A stretch of DNA of 64,000 nucleotides from Sphingomonas oligoaromativorans (GTDB lineage: Bacteria; Pseudomonadota; Alphaproteobacteria; Sphingomonadales; Sphingomonadaceae): positions 1-64,000 of the forward strand of contig NZ_JAASQK010000008.1 in NCBI RefSeq assembly GCF_011762195.1, read 5' to 3'. Positions 1 to 8,400 of this stretch are shown one piece after another. A model generated the notes under the pieces. The model was not told where the DNA came from and did no database searches. It worked only from the letters and a program-made list of their open reading frames with translations. The position numbers were made by a program, and so were the translations under genes. Every line of letters begins with the position of its first letter. Positions within the stretch are counted from its first letter, which is position 1.

Positions 1-311
1 CCTCCTATGGACTACCGGGACAACCGCCACTCGCCTCTCAAAGGGGTCCCTTTTCGACGCCTATAGGGGGTCCCTTTTGGACGCCGATTGACAGCGTCAG
101 GGATCGTCACGGCGAAGCCGGCGAGACGCGCCAGCGGCTCGATGGAGCGTCAAGCGGAGTAGAGCCCGGTCGCGTCAGCGAGACGCCTCGGCCCGGATCC
201 GCCGAGGCGCGAGGGGAAGAACGGGCAAGAATGGGCAGCAAGGTGGTTCAGGGACGAACTCGGACGTCTTAATCTCGTCGCTCGCGTCCAACCCACAGAC
301 GGGAGTTCCGC
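1..311. other. Left-edge non-coding stretch of the integrated element
   Basis: No convincing complete gene is visible here. A short open frame closes at a TAG at 64-66 and could be the tail of a gene cut by the window edge, but 21 codons are too few to identify. A two-copy direct repeat (43-85, listed separately) is the only clear structure. The rest up to the AlpA-type gene is GC-rich with no recognisable promoter; a GGGAG at 301-305 serves the gene at 312. Confidence 0.5.
43..85. repeat. Two-copy direct repeat, possible insertion-sequence end
   Basis: GGGGTCCCTTTTCGACGCC at 43-61 recurs at 67-85 with one mismatch (C to G at the 13th base), a period of 24 bases. Repeated short terminal motifs of this kind are typical of IS21-family ends, where several transposase binding sites are stacked. 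No transposase is inside the window, so the assignment is inference. The element would lie to the left. Confidence 0.6.
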
Positions 312-512
312 ATGTCCGATCAACCCGACCGCATCCTGCGCATCAGAACGGTACTCGCGCGTACCGGTCTCAGCCGCTCCACGCTCTATCGGAAGATGCA
401 GGCGGGCGTCTTTCCCAGACAGATTCGGATCGCCGAGCGCTGTATGGGCTGGCGAGAATCCGCTGTGAACGGCTGGCTTGAAGACCCCATGTCACTTGAG
501 CGCGGAAGCTGA
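312..512 (+). CDS. AlpA-family (MerR-like) small DNA-binding regulator
   Basis: A 66-residue protein of the AlpA/prophage regulatory family. These proteins have a winged helix-turn-helix and usually act as transcriptional activators or excisionases of integrated elements. The typical pattern is visible: an RTVLARTGLSRSTLYRKM helix-turn-helix at residues about 12-30, then FPRQIRI and a Trp-containing segment ending in AVNGWL. A GGGAG at 301-305, six bases before the ATG, supports the start. It sits in the same island as a P4-type integrase, the usual partner of AlpA proteins, so a role in controlling excision or island genes is likely. The exact target is unknown. Confidence 0.8.
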   Translation: MSDQPDRILRIRTVLARTGLSRSTLYRKMQAGVFPRQIRIAERCMGWRESAVNGWLEDPMSLERGS

Positions 513-636
513 TCCACACCGGACCTGCAATCACTGCGATGTGACAATTCCTCTGACAAAATGTCGTTCAGCTACAGGAATCGCCGCATCGCGGGCTCAC
601 GGGCGGGCAGTCGGGAAGCTCGGCTATTCCGATCGA

Positions 637-1449
637 TCAGTGAGCGATTCTGCCATGCAACTCGGCATTTTCGATGATGTCGTTGAATAGCGGACGCAAA
701 TCATCGAGGCGGTAAAGCCGAACGTTGGCGCCTTCAAATTGGTCGCTCACGGCGTGATAGAAGCCGTTGGACTGCTCTGAAAAGTCTCCGACGACGACCA
801 GGCGCTTGCACATCGGCTCGTTCTGGAAATGCTTCCAAATGAGGCCGCCTTCCATGGCGCGCTTCCCGGCCTCTCGCAGACCGTCGTTCACATTCCGTGG
901 AATGCGCATCCCGTCGATGAAATTGTAGCAGCCATTTTGGTAACCGTAGGGAACGGAGACCTTCATCCCATACTCAGGCAGTTCCACTTCCTCGGGCTTA
1001 TCGAGCAACATCTCGACCCGGTTCTCTTCGAAGGCTTCCCGGAGCTTGCGGCGGATCCGAGGCTCGCGGGCCAACTTGTCGTCGTCGCCCACCAGCTCAT
1101 CGAAGAGGTTCTCAAATTCCGCTTCTGCATCGCCCACGAGTACGGGAAGCAGGGGAGAAAGGCGGATATCATTCGCTCGACGCCGCACGAACTCGTCGTA
1201 TCCGCTTTCGAGGCCCTTCGCGATCTCCTGCCGCAGTCGGTTCTCAAACGAGTCTTTGATCGCTTCGATATATACCTTCGGCTGGCGTCCAAAGACGCGA
1301 TCGAGGCGAGATTGTCCGCGCGCAAAGCGGATGCCCACGAACCGCTGGTCCGGGACAAGCATGAGCAGGCCTATGTTCAGAAACTCCATGCGTTCGGGCA
1401 CGGGGCTGAACTGGATCAGTGCGTACATTCCCTTTGATTGAGCGGCCAT
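637..1449 (-). CDS. DUF3037 domain protein, partner of HipA-like kinase
   Basis: A 270-residue protein of the DUF3037 family, function unknown. The N-terminal part (GMYALIQFSPVPERMEFLNIG, residues about 7-27) is the family signature: a short beta-rich segment followed by a statement of GLLM. The middle is charged and helical, with no membrane segment or signal peptide, so it is probably cytosolic. The ATG lies only four bases after the stop of the upstream HipA-like gene, so the two are co-transcribed and probably translationally coupled. DUF3037 genes are commonly found beside HipA-like genes, which suggests a two-component toxin/antitoxin, defence or stress module, but no activity is established. 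No catalytic motif was recognised. Confidence 0.8.
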   Translation of the reverse strand: MAAQSKGMYALIQFSPVPERMEFLNIGLLMLVPDQRFVGIRFARGQSRLDRVFGRQPKVYIEAIKDSFENRLRQEIAKGLESGYDEFVRRRANDIRLSPLLPVLVGDAEAEFENLFDELVGDDDKLAREPRIRRKLREAFEENRVEMLLDKPEEVELPEYGMKVSVPYGYQNGCYNFIDGMRIPRNVNDGLREAGKRAMEGGLIWKHFQNEPMCKRLVVVGDFSEQSNGFYHAVSDQFEGANVRLYRLDDLRPLFNDIIENAELHGRIAH

Positions 1450-1453
1450 CGTC

Positions 1454-2266
1454 TCAGACCTTCATCTGAAGCTGGGGCACGAGTCGTGCGAACACATATT
1501 CCTCAACCCTCTTACCTCGTTCGAAAATCTGCTCGACCCAGCGCTCGCGCACATGAGCGGACGGCCCCCACGCGTGTGGGACGGATCCCACTATCGCCTC
1601 GATGACGTCAGCGTCAATCTGAGCAACGGCGGCCGCAGCCCTCCGCAACAGACGTTCAGTCAGATAGGGCCGGAATTCCGGGAAAACCCCGTACACGCGA
1701 TCATCCTCGATAAAATGGGTTCCGGCCAGACCGCCCGCAAGATCCTCTTCCACGAAACAGTGCGTGTGGTCGAAGGCGACCATCTCGAACTTTCGTCTAC
1801 GAGGCGTGAAAAAGAGGTTATCTCGTCTGGGCGAGGGATCGTAATAATCCTCAGGCGGACAGCGGTCGAAGTTCCGCACCCATGTGTCGAACATCACCAA
1901 AAGCGCCATATCTTGCCGGTTGATCATCCGCTTGGGAAAGGTGTCGCTGCCATCGCTGGTCTGGCCCCTCAACTCCTTTGATATGAAGGCGGGACCGAAA
2001 CCAACGGTTCCTCCATTGGACATGGGGATCTCAATTTCGGAGACATCGATGATCGCGAACGGAGGCACGGTCAGCCCAGCCGCAACGGCCAACTCCGATC
2101 CAACCAGTTCCAGTGCGAGGCTTTCATTGCCCTGCGGATTGCCCAGGCCCTTGATGAATCCGATGCCGGCATCCGTGGCGACCTTCACCACCCGCGTACT
2201 GCTGAATAAGGGTTCGATGACACGCCTTATGATCGTGGGCTGCCAATCGCGGCCGCAATATAACAT
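1454..2266 (-). CDS. HipA-like kinase-fold protein (HipA_2 type)
   Basis: A 270-residue protein resembling the short HipA-like kinase family, which keeps the C-terminal kinase core of HipA but lacks its N-terminal subdomain. Visible kinase-like elements are a Lys in FIKGLGNPQGNESLALELVG (residues about 37-56), a catalytic-loop candidate WVRNFDR (about 128-134) and a metal-binding-loop candidate AFDHTHCF (about 163-170). HipA proteins phosphorylate translation components and cause dormancy; whether this shorter type does so is unknown. It is the first gene of an operon with the DUF3037 gene and no HipB-like helix-turn-helix antitoxin is next to it. The ATG at 2264-2266 has a GGAG ten bases upstream. 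Confidence 0.75.
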   Translation of the reverse strand: MLYCGRDWQPTIIRRVIEPLFSSTRVVKVATDAGIGFIKGLGNPQGNESLALELVGSELAVAAGLTVPPFAIIDVSEIEIPMSNGGTVGFGPAFISKELRGQTSDGSDTFPKRMINRQDMALLVMFDTWVRNFDRCPPEDYYDPSPRRDNLFFTPRRRKFEMVAFDHTHCFVEEDLAGGLAGTHFIEDDRVYGVFPEFRPYLTERLLRRAAAAVAQIDADVIEAIVGSVPHAWGPSAHVRERWVEQIFERGKRVEEYVFARLVPQLQMKV

Positions 2267-2380
2267 TCGCGCGCCGCTCCTTTTGGCGTTCGCCCATAAA
2301 GACCCGCGGCCGTAACAAGTGTCAATGACGCCCTGCTTTCACGCCAAGGCGGACTGATCGGAACGGCCGTCAGCGTTAAG

Positions 2381-3601
2381 TTACGCCCGCTTCCGAAAGC
2401 GCACCTTCACCACCTTGCCGCCGACCTTCAACTGGTCGAGATGATCCGACCACCATTGAGCCATGCGGACTCGCTCATCCCAATGGGCGCCGCGGTGGTA
2501 AGCGGCACGAACCTTGTCCCTTTCCCCGTGCGCAAGCGCCCGCTCGATCGCATCGGGATGCCAGAGGCCAGATTCGTTTAGCAGCGTACTCGCGATCGCC
2601 CTGAACCCGTGGCTGGTCATCTCGTCTTGACCATATCCCATGCGCCGAATGGCGGTATTGAGAGTGTTCTCGCAGATCGAACGTTGAGAGGTATGAAGGG
2701 CCGGGAATAGAAACTCGCTTCGGTTACCGAGCGCGCGCAGCCTTTCGAGCAGGAACAGCGATTGCTGCGAAAGCGGCACGGTATGAGGTTGCTTCATCTT
2801 CATCCGCTCGGCGGGAACACGCCACACCTTCTCGGCGAAATCGATCTCGCCCCATTTCGCCTGACGGAGCTCGCCCGGCCTCAGGAAAACGTGGGGTGCG
2901 ATCTGTAGCGCAAAGCGATTCTCCGGACGCCCCTCATAACCGTCGATTGCGCGCAGAAGCTCGCCGACCTTCCTGGGATCAAGAATGGCGGCATGATGCT
3001 TGACACGTGGAACGACCAAGGCGCCGCGCAGGATGTCGGCAGGATTGCGCTCCGTGCGCAGCGTGGCGAAACCGTAACGGAAGACGCGTCCTGCAAATGC
3101 CCGGAGACGCTGTGCGGTCTCATGATGCCCACGCCGTTCAACCCGCTTAAGCGAGTCCAGCAGTTCATGCGGCGTGATCGCCGAGATCGGGCGCTTGCCG
3201 ATGTCCCTGTCGAGCAGGTCGAGGAACCACCGCGCCTTCTTGAGCGTCGCCGGGGATTTACCCTCCCGTTCCATCTTCTGGATATATTCCTCGGCCACGA
3301 GCTTGAACGTCGTGCGTGCGGCGACCTCGGCTTCCAACTTACGCTGCCGCTTCTCCTCCACCGGATCGACACCGTCGATCAGCTTGGCGCGCGCTGAATC
3401 CCTGAGCTTGCGCGCTTCCTGGAGGGAAACCTCGGGAAAGCTGCCAAGCGACAGTTTCTTCTCGATGCCATGCGCCCGAAACCGGAAGCGCCAGAGCAAC
3501 GCCCCCGACGGCTGCACCAATAGGAACAGCCCATCAACATCCGCGACCTTGTAGGGTTTGTCGGCGGGCTTCAACGCCCGGATCTGGACCACCGTCAGCA
3601 T
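2381..3601 (-). CDS. Tyrosine recombinase/integrase, P4-type with DUF4102 N-terminus
   Basis: A 406-residue site-specific integrase that inserts and excises mobile DNA at tRNA genes. The N-terminal DUF4102 (arm-binding) domain covers residues about 1-90 (DGLFLLVQPSGALLWRFRF, KKLSLGSFPEVSL). A SAM-like core-binding domain follows (about 100-185) and then the catalytic domain. The catalytic residues can be seen in order: Arg in LRPGELRQAKW, HxxR in SHGFRAIAS, His in ALAHGERDKV and the Tyr nucleophile in RAAYHRG. Full length for the family. It starts about 150 bases from the 3' end of tRNA-Thr, the expected arrangement for a tRNA-targeted island with attachment at the tRNA 3' end. Confidence 0.95.
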   Translation of the reverse strand: MLTVVQIRALKPADKPYKVADVDGLFLLVQPSGALLWRFRFRAHGIEKKLSLGSFPEVSLQEARKLRDSARAKLIDGVDPVEEKRQRKLEAEVAARTTFKLVAEEYIQKMEREGKSPATLKKARWFLDLLDRDIGKRPISAITPHELLDSLKRVERRGHHETAQRLRAFAGRVFRYGFATLRTERNPADILRGALVVPRVKHHAAILDPRKVGELLRAIDGYEGRPENRFALQIAPHVFLRPGELRQAKWGEIDFAEKVWRVPAERMKMKQPHTVPLSQQSLFLLERLRALGNRSEFLFPALHTSQRSICENTLNTAIRRMGYGQDEMTSHGFRAIASTLLNESGLWHPDAIERALAHGERDKVRAAYHRGAHWDERVRMAQWWSDHLDQLKVGGKVVKVRFRKRA

Positions 3602-3664
3602 GGGACCACGCCCTCCTGAGCTTTTCGTGGTCCCTCGTTTCGTGGTCCCTTTTCAGTGGACCAC
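3602..3664. repeat. Cluster of GTGGTCCC motifs upstream of the integrase
   Basis: Between the integrase start and the tRNA, TTTCGTGGTCCCT occurs twice as a direct repeat (3623-3635 and 3638-3650). An inverted GGGACCAC lies at 3602-3609, directly before the start codon, and the palindromic GTGGACCAC at 3656-3664. A further GGGACCA is at 3689. This spacing fits integrase or excisionase arm-type sites, or an autoregulatory operator over the integrase promoter. The repeats are seen directly; the role is inferred. Confidence 0.6.
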
Positions 3665-3753
3665 AGCGGAACATAGTGGGAAAATCTGGGACCATCCGAG
3701 GCTCAGTATACCGCAGATTTCTGCGATTTTGTAGCCATGTTCCAGGGATGTTC

Positions 3754-3829
3754 TGGTGCCGCCTACAGGACTCGAACCTGTGACCCCCGCATTACGAATG
3801 CGATGCTCTACCAGCTGAGCTAAGGCGGC
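3754..3829 (-). tRNA. tRNA-Thr (anticodon CGT)
   Basis: Read on the minus strand, the 76 bases fold as a complete cloverleaf. The acceptor stem is GCCGCCT with AGGCGGC, the D-arm GCTC...GAGC, the anticodon loop TTCGTAA with anticodon CGT, and the T-arm ACAGG-TTCGAGT-CCTGT. The 3' CCA is encoded (plus-strand TGG at 3754-3756). The gene is intact although an island ends next to it, so integration restored the 3' end, as usual for tRNA-targeting integrases. Confidence 0.97.
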
Positions 3830-3845
3830 TCGCCGGTGCCGGGGC

Positions 3846-3873
3846 CTCTAGCAGCGCGTTTTACGAAGCACAA
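3846..3873 (-). promoter_or_regulatory. Candidate promoter for tRNA-Thr
   Basis: On the minus strand a TTGTGC (3868-3873) is followed after 16 bases by CTAGAG (3846-3851), about 17 bases before the tRNA 5' end. This resembles sigma-70 promoters of alphaproteobacterial stable RNA genes. The match is by eye and modest. Confidence 0.35.
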
Positions 3874-3972
3874 GACGCCTCGTCGCAGCTTTACCCTATT
3901 TCAACCATGACGAGGGATGGTCATAGTCCGGCCCGTGCGACAGGTGTCGCGCGGTGGTGTGGAGTGCGCTGG

Positions 3973-5247
3973 ATGGACGAGCTCAGAGCGGTCGGGCCAG
4001 ACCCCGATCGCGAGGATCATGAAGCCGACATCGAGCCCGAGCGTCCGCCGCAGATCGGTGGCGACGAACGCCGGATGCATGTGCGCGCCTATAATTTCTG
4101 GGTCTCGCTGCTGCGCGGGCGCACCTATCCGTCGATCCGGGATCTCGATCCGCGGGATGCCGGCGATTTCGGCCCGCATTCGGTGCTGCTCGATTTCAGC
4201 GGCGGCGCGGAGAATCCCGCCATCGCCTATCTGGGCGACACGCTGCGCCTCGAATGCGGGGTGGCGGACGAGATCCGGTCGATCGAGGATGTGCCGAGCC
4301 GCTCGCTGCTCAGCCGGCTGACCGATCATTATCTCCAGATCCTCGCCAACCGCGCGCCGATCGGCTTCGAGGCGGAGTTCGTCAGCCAGCGCGGCCACAA
4401 CACCCTCTATCGCGGCATCCTGATGCCCTTCTCCACCGACGACGAAACGGTGGACCACGTCTATGGCGTCATCAACTGGAAGGAGCTGGCCGAGGCCGAT
4501 ATCGCCGCCGAGCTGGTGCTCGAAGTGGGGCAGGCGCTGGAGCCGGTCGACGCCCCGCTGTGGGCGGACGGGCCGGGCAGCGGGCTCGACGATTCGCCGC
4601 TGCGGCTGACGCTCGGCGGGGAAGAGGGCGAGCCCGACATCGTCCTGCCCGGCCACAATGCCGCGCTGGCGGATCATCTCGCCGCCGCGCGCGAACAGGC
4701 CGAGCGCGCGCAGGGCGCCCGGCTGTCGAGCCGCGCCGCGCTCTATCGCGCGCTGGGCCTCGCTTATGATTTCGCGCTGCTCTCCGAGGTGCGGCCGGAC
4801 GAATATGCCGAGCTGCTCGACGATTCGGGCATCAAGGCGCAGGCCCGCGCGCCGATGACGGCGGTCATCAAGCTCATCTTCGGCATGGGCGTCGACAAGG
4901 CGCGCGCCACCGAATTCGCCGCCGCGCTTTCCCATGCCCGCCGCATCGGCCTCGGCGCGGGGGCGCTCGCCAGCCATATCGACATGCAGCCGGGCGGCCT
5001 GAAGGCGATGGTCGCGGCCGAGCGCGTCGCGCGCAAGCCCGCCTCCGCCCCGCCCAGCCATGCCGAGATCGCCCGCGCGGCGCTGCGCAAGGTGGAGCCG
5101 CAGGCGATGCTGGACCTGCCGTCCGATCCGGGCGAGTTCGTGTTGCTGCTCGCGCGGCGGGAGGAGAATGGCCGCCTCGCCGTCATCGCGCCGGTGCCCG
5201 AGGAAGCGACTCTGGTCGATCGCGCGATCCGCAAGATCACGCGCTGA
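3973..5247 (+). CDS. PAS_5-family protein of unknown function
   Basis: A 424-residue soluble protein. The N-terminal half (residues about 30-175) looks like a PAS_5 domain, with the family opening FWVSLLRGRTYPSIRDLDP and a ligand-fold region through GVINWKEL. PAS_5 domains are presumed sensory or ligand-binding. The C-terminal half has a helical segment (ALGLAYDFALLSEVRPDEY) and no recognised catalytic domain. The ATG at 3973 is preferred over an in-frame ATG at 3907 because GGAG at 3961-3964 is correctly spaced. It lies just upstream of gdhB on the same strand, 159 bases apart; no functional link is shown. Confidence 0.75.
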   Translation: MDELRAVGPDPDREDHEADIEPERPPQIGGDERRMHVRAYNFWVSLLRGRTYPSIRDLDPRDAGDFGPHSVLLDFSGGAENPAIAYLGDTLRLECGVADEIRSIEDVPSRSLLSRLTDHYLQILANRAPIGFEAEFVSQRGHNTLYRGILMPFSTDDETVDHVYGVINWKELAEADIAAELVLEVGQALEPVDAPLWADGPGSGLDDSPLRLTLGGEEGEPDIVLPGHNAALADHLAAAREQAERAQGARLSSRAALYRALGLAYDFALLSEVRPDEYAELLDDSGIKAQARAPMTAVIKLIFGMGVDKARATEFAAALSHARRIGLGAGALASHIDMQPGGLKAMVAAERVARKPASAPPSHAEIARAALRKVEPQAMLDLPSDPGEFVLLLARREENGRLAVIAPVPEEATLVDRAIRKITR

Positions 5248-5406
5248 CAGCGACAGCCAAACGCAACAATGATCCGCTAGAACAGCCCTTGCCAAGGGCG
5301 GCGTTGCTCAGCGCCATGCGGGGTTGAGAAGCGCCGCTGACGGGCGCATAGCGACCCCGAAACCAGCCCCGATCAACGGGCATACCGCGCAAGGAGCGGA
5401 GCGAAA

Positions 5407-8400
5407 ATGACGGCATCTGTGGCGAGCGAAACGGCTTCCGGCAAACAGGCGGAGGACGCGAACGCGTTCGCCGCGGAAATCGCGGCGATCCTGACGGCAG
5501 ACGCGCTTCCCGGCGAAACCGACGGCTTCAGCGAAGAGGATGGCGGGGCCGCCGCGGCCTTCGTCGCGCAGACGGCGTCCCGCCGTGCGGCCGGCCAGCC
5601 CAGCGTGGCGCTCGAATCGATCGGCGGCGAAGGCGGCCGTCGCCTGATGCGGCTGGTGATCGTCAATGACGACATGCCCTTCCTGGTCGACTCGGTGGCC
5701 GCCGCGGTCGCCGCGCGGGGCCTCGCCGTCCACCGCCTGCTCCACCCGATCGTGGCGGTGCGCCGCGATGCCGAGGGGCGCCTCACCGGCCTGCTCCCCG
5801 CCCGCACCGAGGGCGAGCGCCGCGAGTCCATCATCTATCTCGAGATCGAGCGCGCCGACGCCAAGGATCGCCGCGCCATCGTCGACGAGCTGGAGGACGT
5901 GCTCTCGCATGTCCGCGCCGCGGTCGAGGACTGGCCGATGCTCCAGCACGCCCTGCGCGAAGGCGCCGACCGCCTGCCCGACGGCGAGGGCGCGGCGCTG
6001 CTGCGCTGGTTCCTCGACGGCAACATGACGCTGCTCGGCTATCGCCGCGAAGCCGCTGACGGCACGCTGGCCGACGCGATCGGCATCCCCCGCTCGGATG
6101 CCACCGCCGTGTGGGGCGACGCCGCCCGCGCCGCCGCCATCGCCTGGTTCGAGGCGGGCAACGAGGCGCCGCTGCTGCTCAAGGCCGATCGCGTCGCGAC
6201 CGTCCACCGCCGCCTGCCGCTCGACATGGTGGTGCTGCCGCACCGCGACGGGCCGCGCGTCACCGGCCTCGACATCCATCTCGGCCTGTGGACGTCGAAC
6301 GCGCTCGCCACGCGCCCCGATCGCGTGCCGCTGCTGCGCCGCCGCCTTTCCGATCTGGAGGAGGCGCTGGGCTTCGATCCGGCCAGCCATGCCGGCAAGG
6401 CGCTGCGCCACGTTCTCTACGAGCTGCCGCACGACCTCATCATCGCCTTCGCGCCGCGCGCGCTGAAGCAGGTGGCGCTCACCGCCATGTCGCTCGCCGA
6501 CCGGCCGCGCCCGAAGCTGATCCTGATCGACGACGTGCTGCGCCGCCATCTCTTCGCCTTCGTCTGGCTGCCGCGCGAGGAGCTGACCACCAGCCGCCGC
6601 GAGGCGCTCGGCCGGATGATCGCGGAGGCCGCCTCGGGCCGCCTCGTCAACTGGGCGATCGACCTCGGCGACGGCGACATGGCGCTGCTGCGCTACACCA
6701 TCGCGCTGCCGGCGGGCGCCACCCTGCCCGATGCCGAGCCGCTCGATCGCCGTCTGGAGCAGATGGTGCGCGGCTGGGCTCCGGCCGTCGAGGGCGCGCT
6801 GACCGAGCGTGTCGGCGCCAGCCGCGCCGCCCGTCTCGCGCTCGGCTATGCCGGGGCCTTCCCGGCCGGCTATCGCGGCCGCTCGGATGCCGCCGAGGCC
6901 GCCGACGACATCATCCGCCTGTCCGGCCTGGGCAGCGACGCCGATCGCGCCGCCCGCCTCTTCGCCCGCGCCGGCGAGGATGAGGGCCGCCTCCATCTCA
7001 AGATCTATCGCACGGGCGGGCTGGTGCCGCTGTCCGACGTGGTGCCGGTGCTGGAGAATTTCGGCTTCGTCGTGCTGGAGGAGATGCCGACCGCGCTCGA
7101 CGGCGGCAAGCTCGGCCATATCCACGAATTCCTGCTCCAGGCGCCCGAGGGATCGGCCGACACGCTGATGGCCCGCGCCGCCGTCGCCGAGCAGGCGATC
7201 GCGCAGGTGCTCGAAGGCCGCGCCGAGAATGACGGCTTCAACAAGCTGCTGGTCGGCATCGGGCTGGAGCCGCGCGCCGTCGTGCTGCTGCGCGCCTGGT
7301 TCCGCTATCTGCGCCAGACCGGCCTCAACTACGGCCTCATCACCGTCGCCGACGCGATGGCCCGCGCGCCGCAGGTGACGCGCGGCTTCGTCGAGCTGTT
7401 CGACGCCCGCCACGACCCGAAGCACGCTTCCGAGAAGAAGGCCAGGGAAGCGCTCGCCGCGATCGACGAGGGCCTCGTCGCCGTCGCCGCGATCGACGAC
7501 GATCGCATCCTGCGCCGGATGCGCGGGCTGATCGAATCGATCCTGCGCACCAACGCCTTCGCGCCCGCCGCCGAGGAGGCGCTCGCCTTCAAGCTCGACA
7601 GCGCGACCGTGCCGGACCTGCCCGCGCCGCGCCCGTGGCGCGAGATCTGGGTCTATTCGCCGCGCGTCGAGGGCATCCATCTGCGCGGCGGCCCGATCGC
7701 GCGCGGCGGCCTGCGCTGGTCCGATCGCCGCGACGACTTCCGCACCGAGATCCTCGGCCTGATGAAGGCGCAGGTGGTGAAGAACGCCGTCATCGTGCCG
7801 ACCGGCGCCAAGGGCGGCTTCTATCCCAAGCAACTCCCCTCCCCCGCCGACCGCAAGGCCTGGCTGGCCGAGGGCACGGAGAGCTACCGCATCTTCATCC
7901 GCTCGCTGCTGTCGGTCACCGACAACATCGTGGCGGACGCGGTGGTCCATCCCGAGCATGTCCGCATCCGCGACGGGCAAGACCCCTATTTCGTCGTCGC
8001 CGCCGACAAGGGCACGGCCACCTTCTCCGACATCGCCAACGCGATCGCGGTCGAGCACGGCTTCTGGCTGGGCGACGCCTTCGCTTCCGGTGGCAGCCAC
8101 GGCTATGACCACAAGGCGATGGGCATCACCGCCAAGGGCGCGTGGGTGTCGGTGACGCGGCACTTCGCCGAAATGGGCGTCGACGTGCAGTCCGATCCGA
8201 TCGTGACGGCGGGCTGCGGCGACATGTCGGGCGACGTGTTCGGCAACGGCATGTTGCTGTCGAAGACGATCAAGCTCGTCGCCGCCTTCGATCACCGCCA
8301 TATCTTCCTCGATCCGAACCCCGATCTGGCGAAGAGCTGGGCCGAGCGCGCGCGCCTGTTCGCGCTCCCGGCGTCGAGCTGGGCGGATTATGAGGCCAGG

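Noticed and set aside
478-690. A small plus-strand frame between the AlpA-type gene and the DUF3037 gene
   Set aside because: It overlaps both neighbours out of frame and has no ribosome site or recognisable sequence.
3907-3972. Upstream start for the PAS_5 protein
   Set aside because: Only the ATG at 3973 has a properly spaced GGAG; the extra 22 residues look non-conserved.
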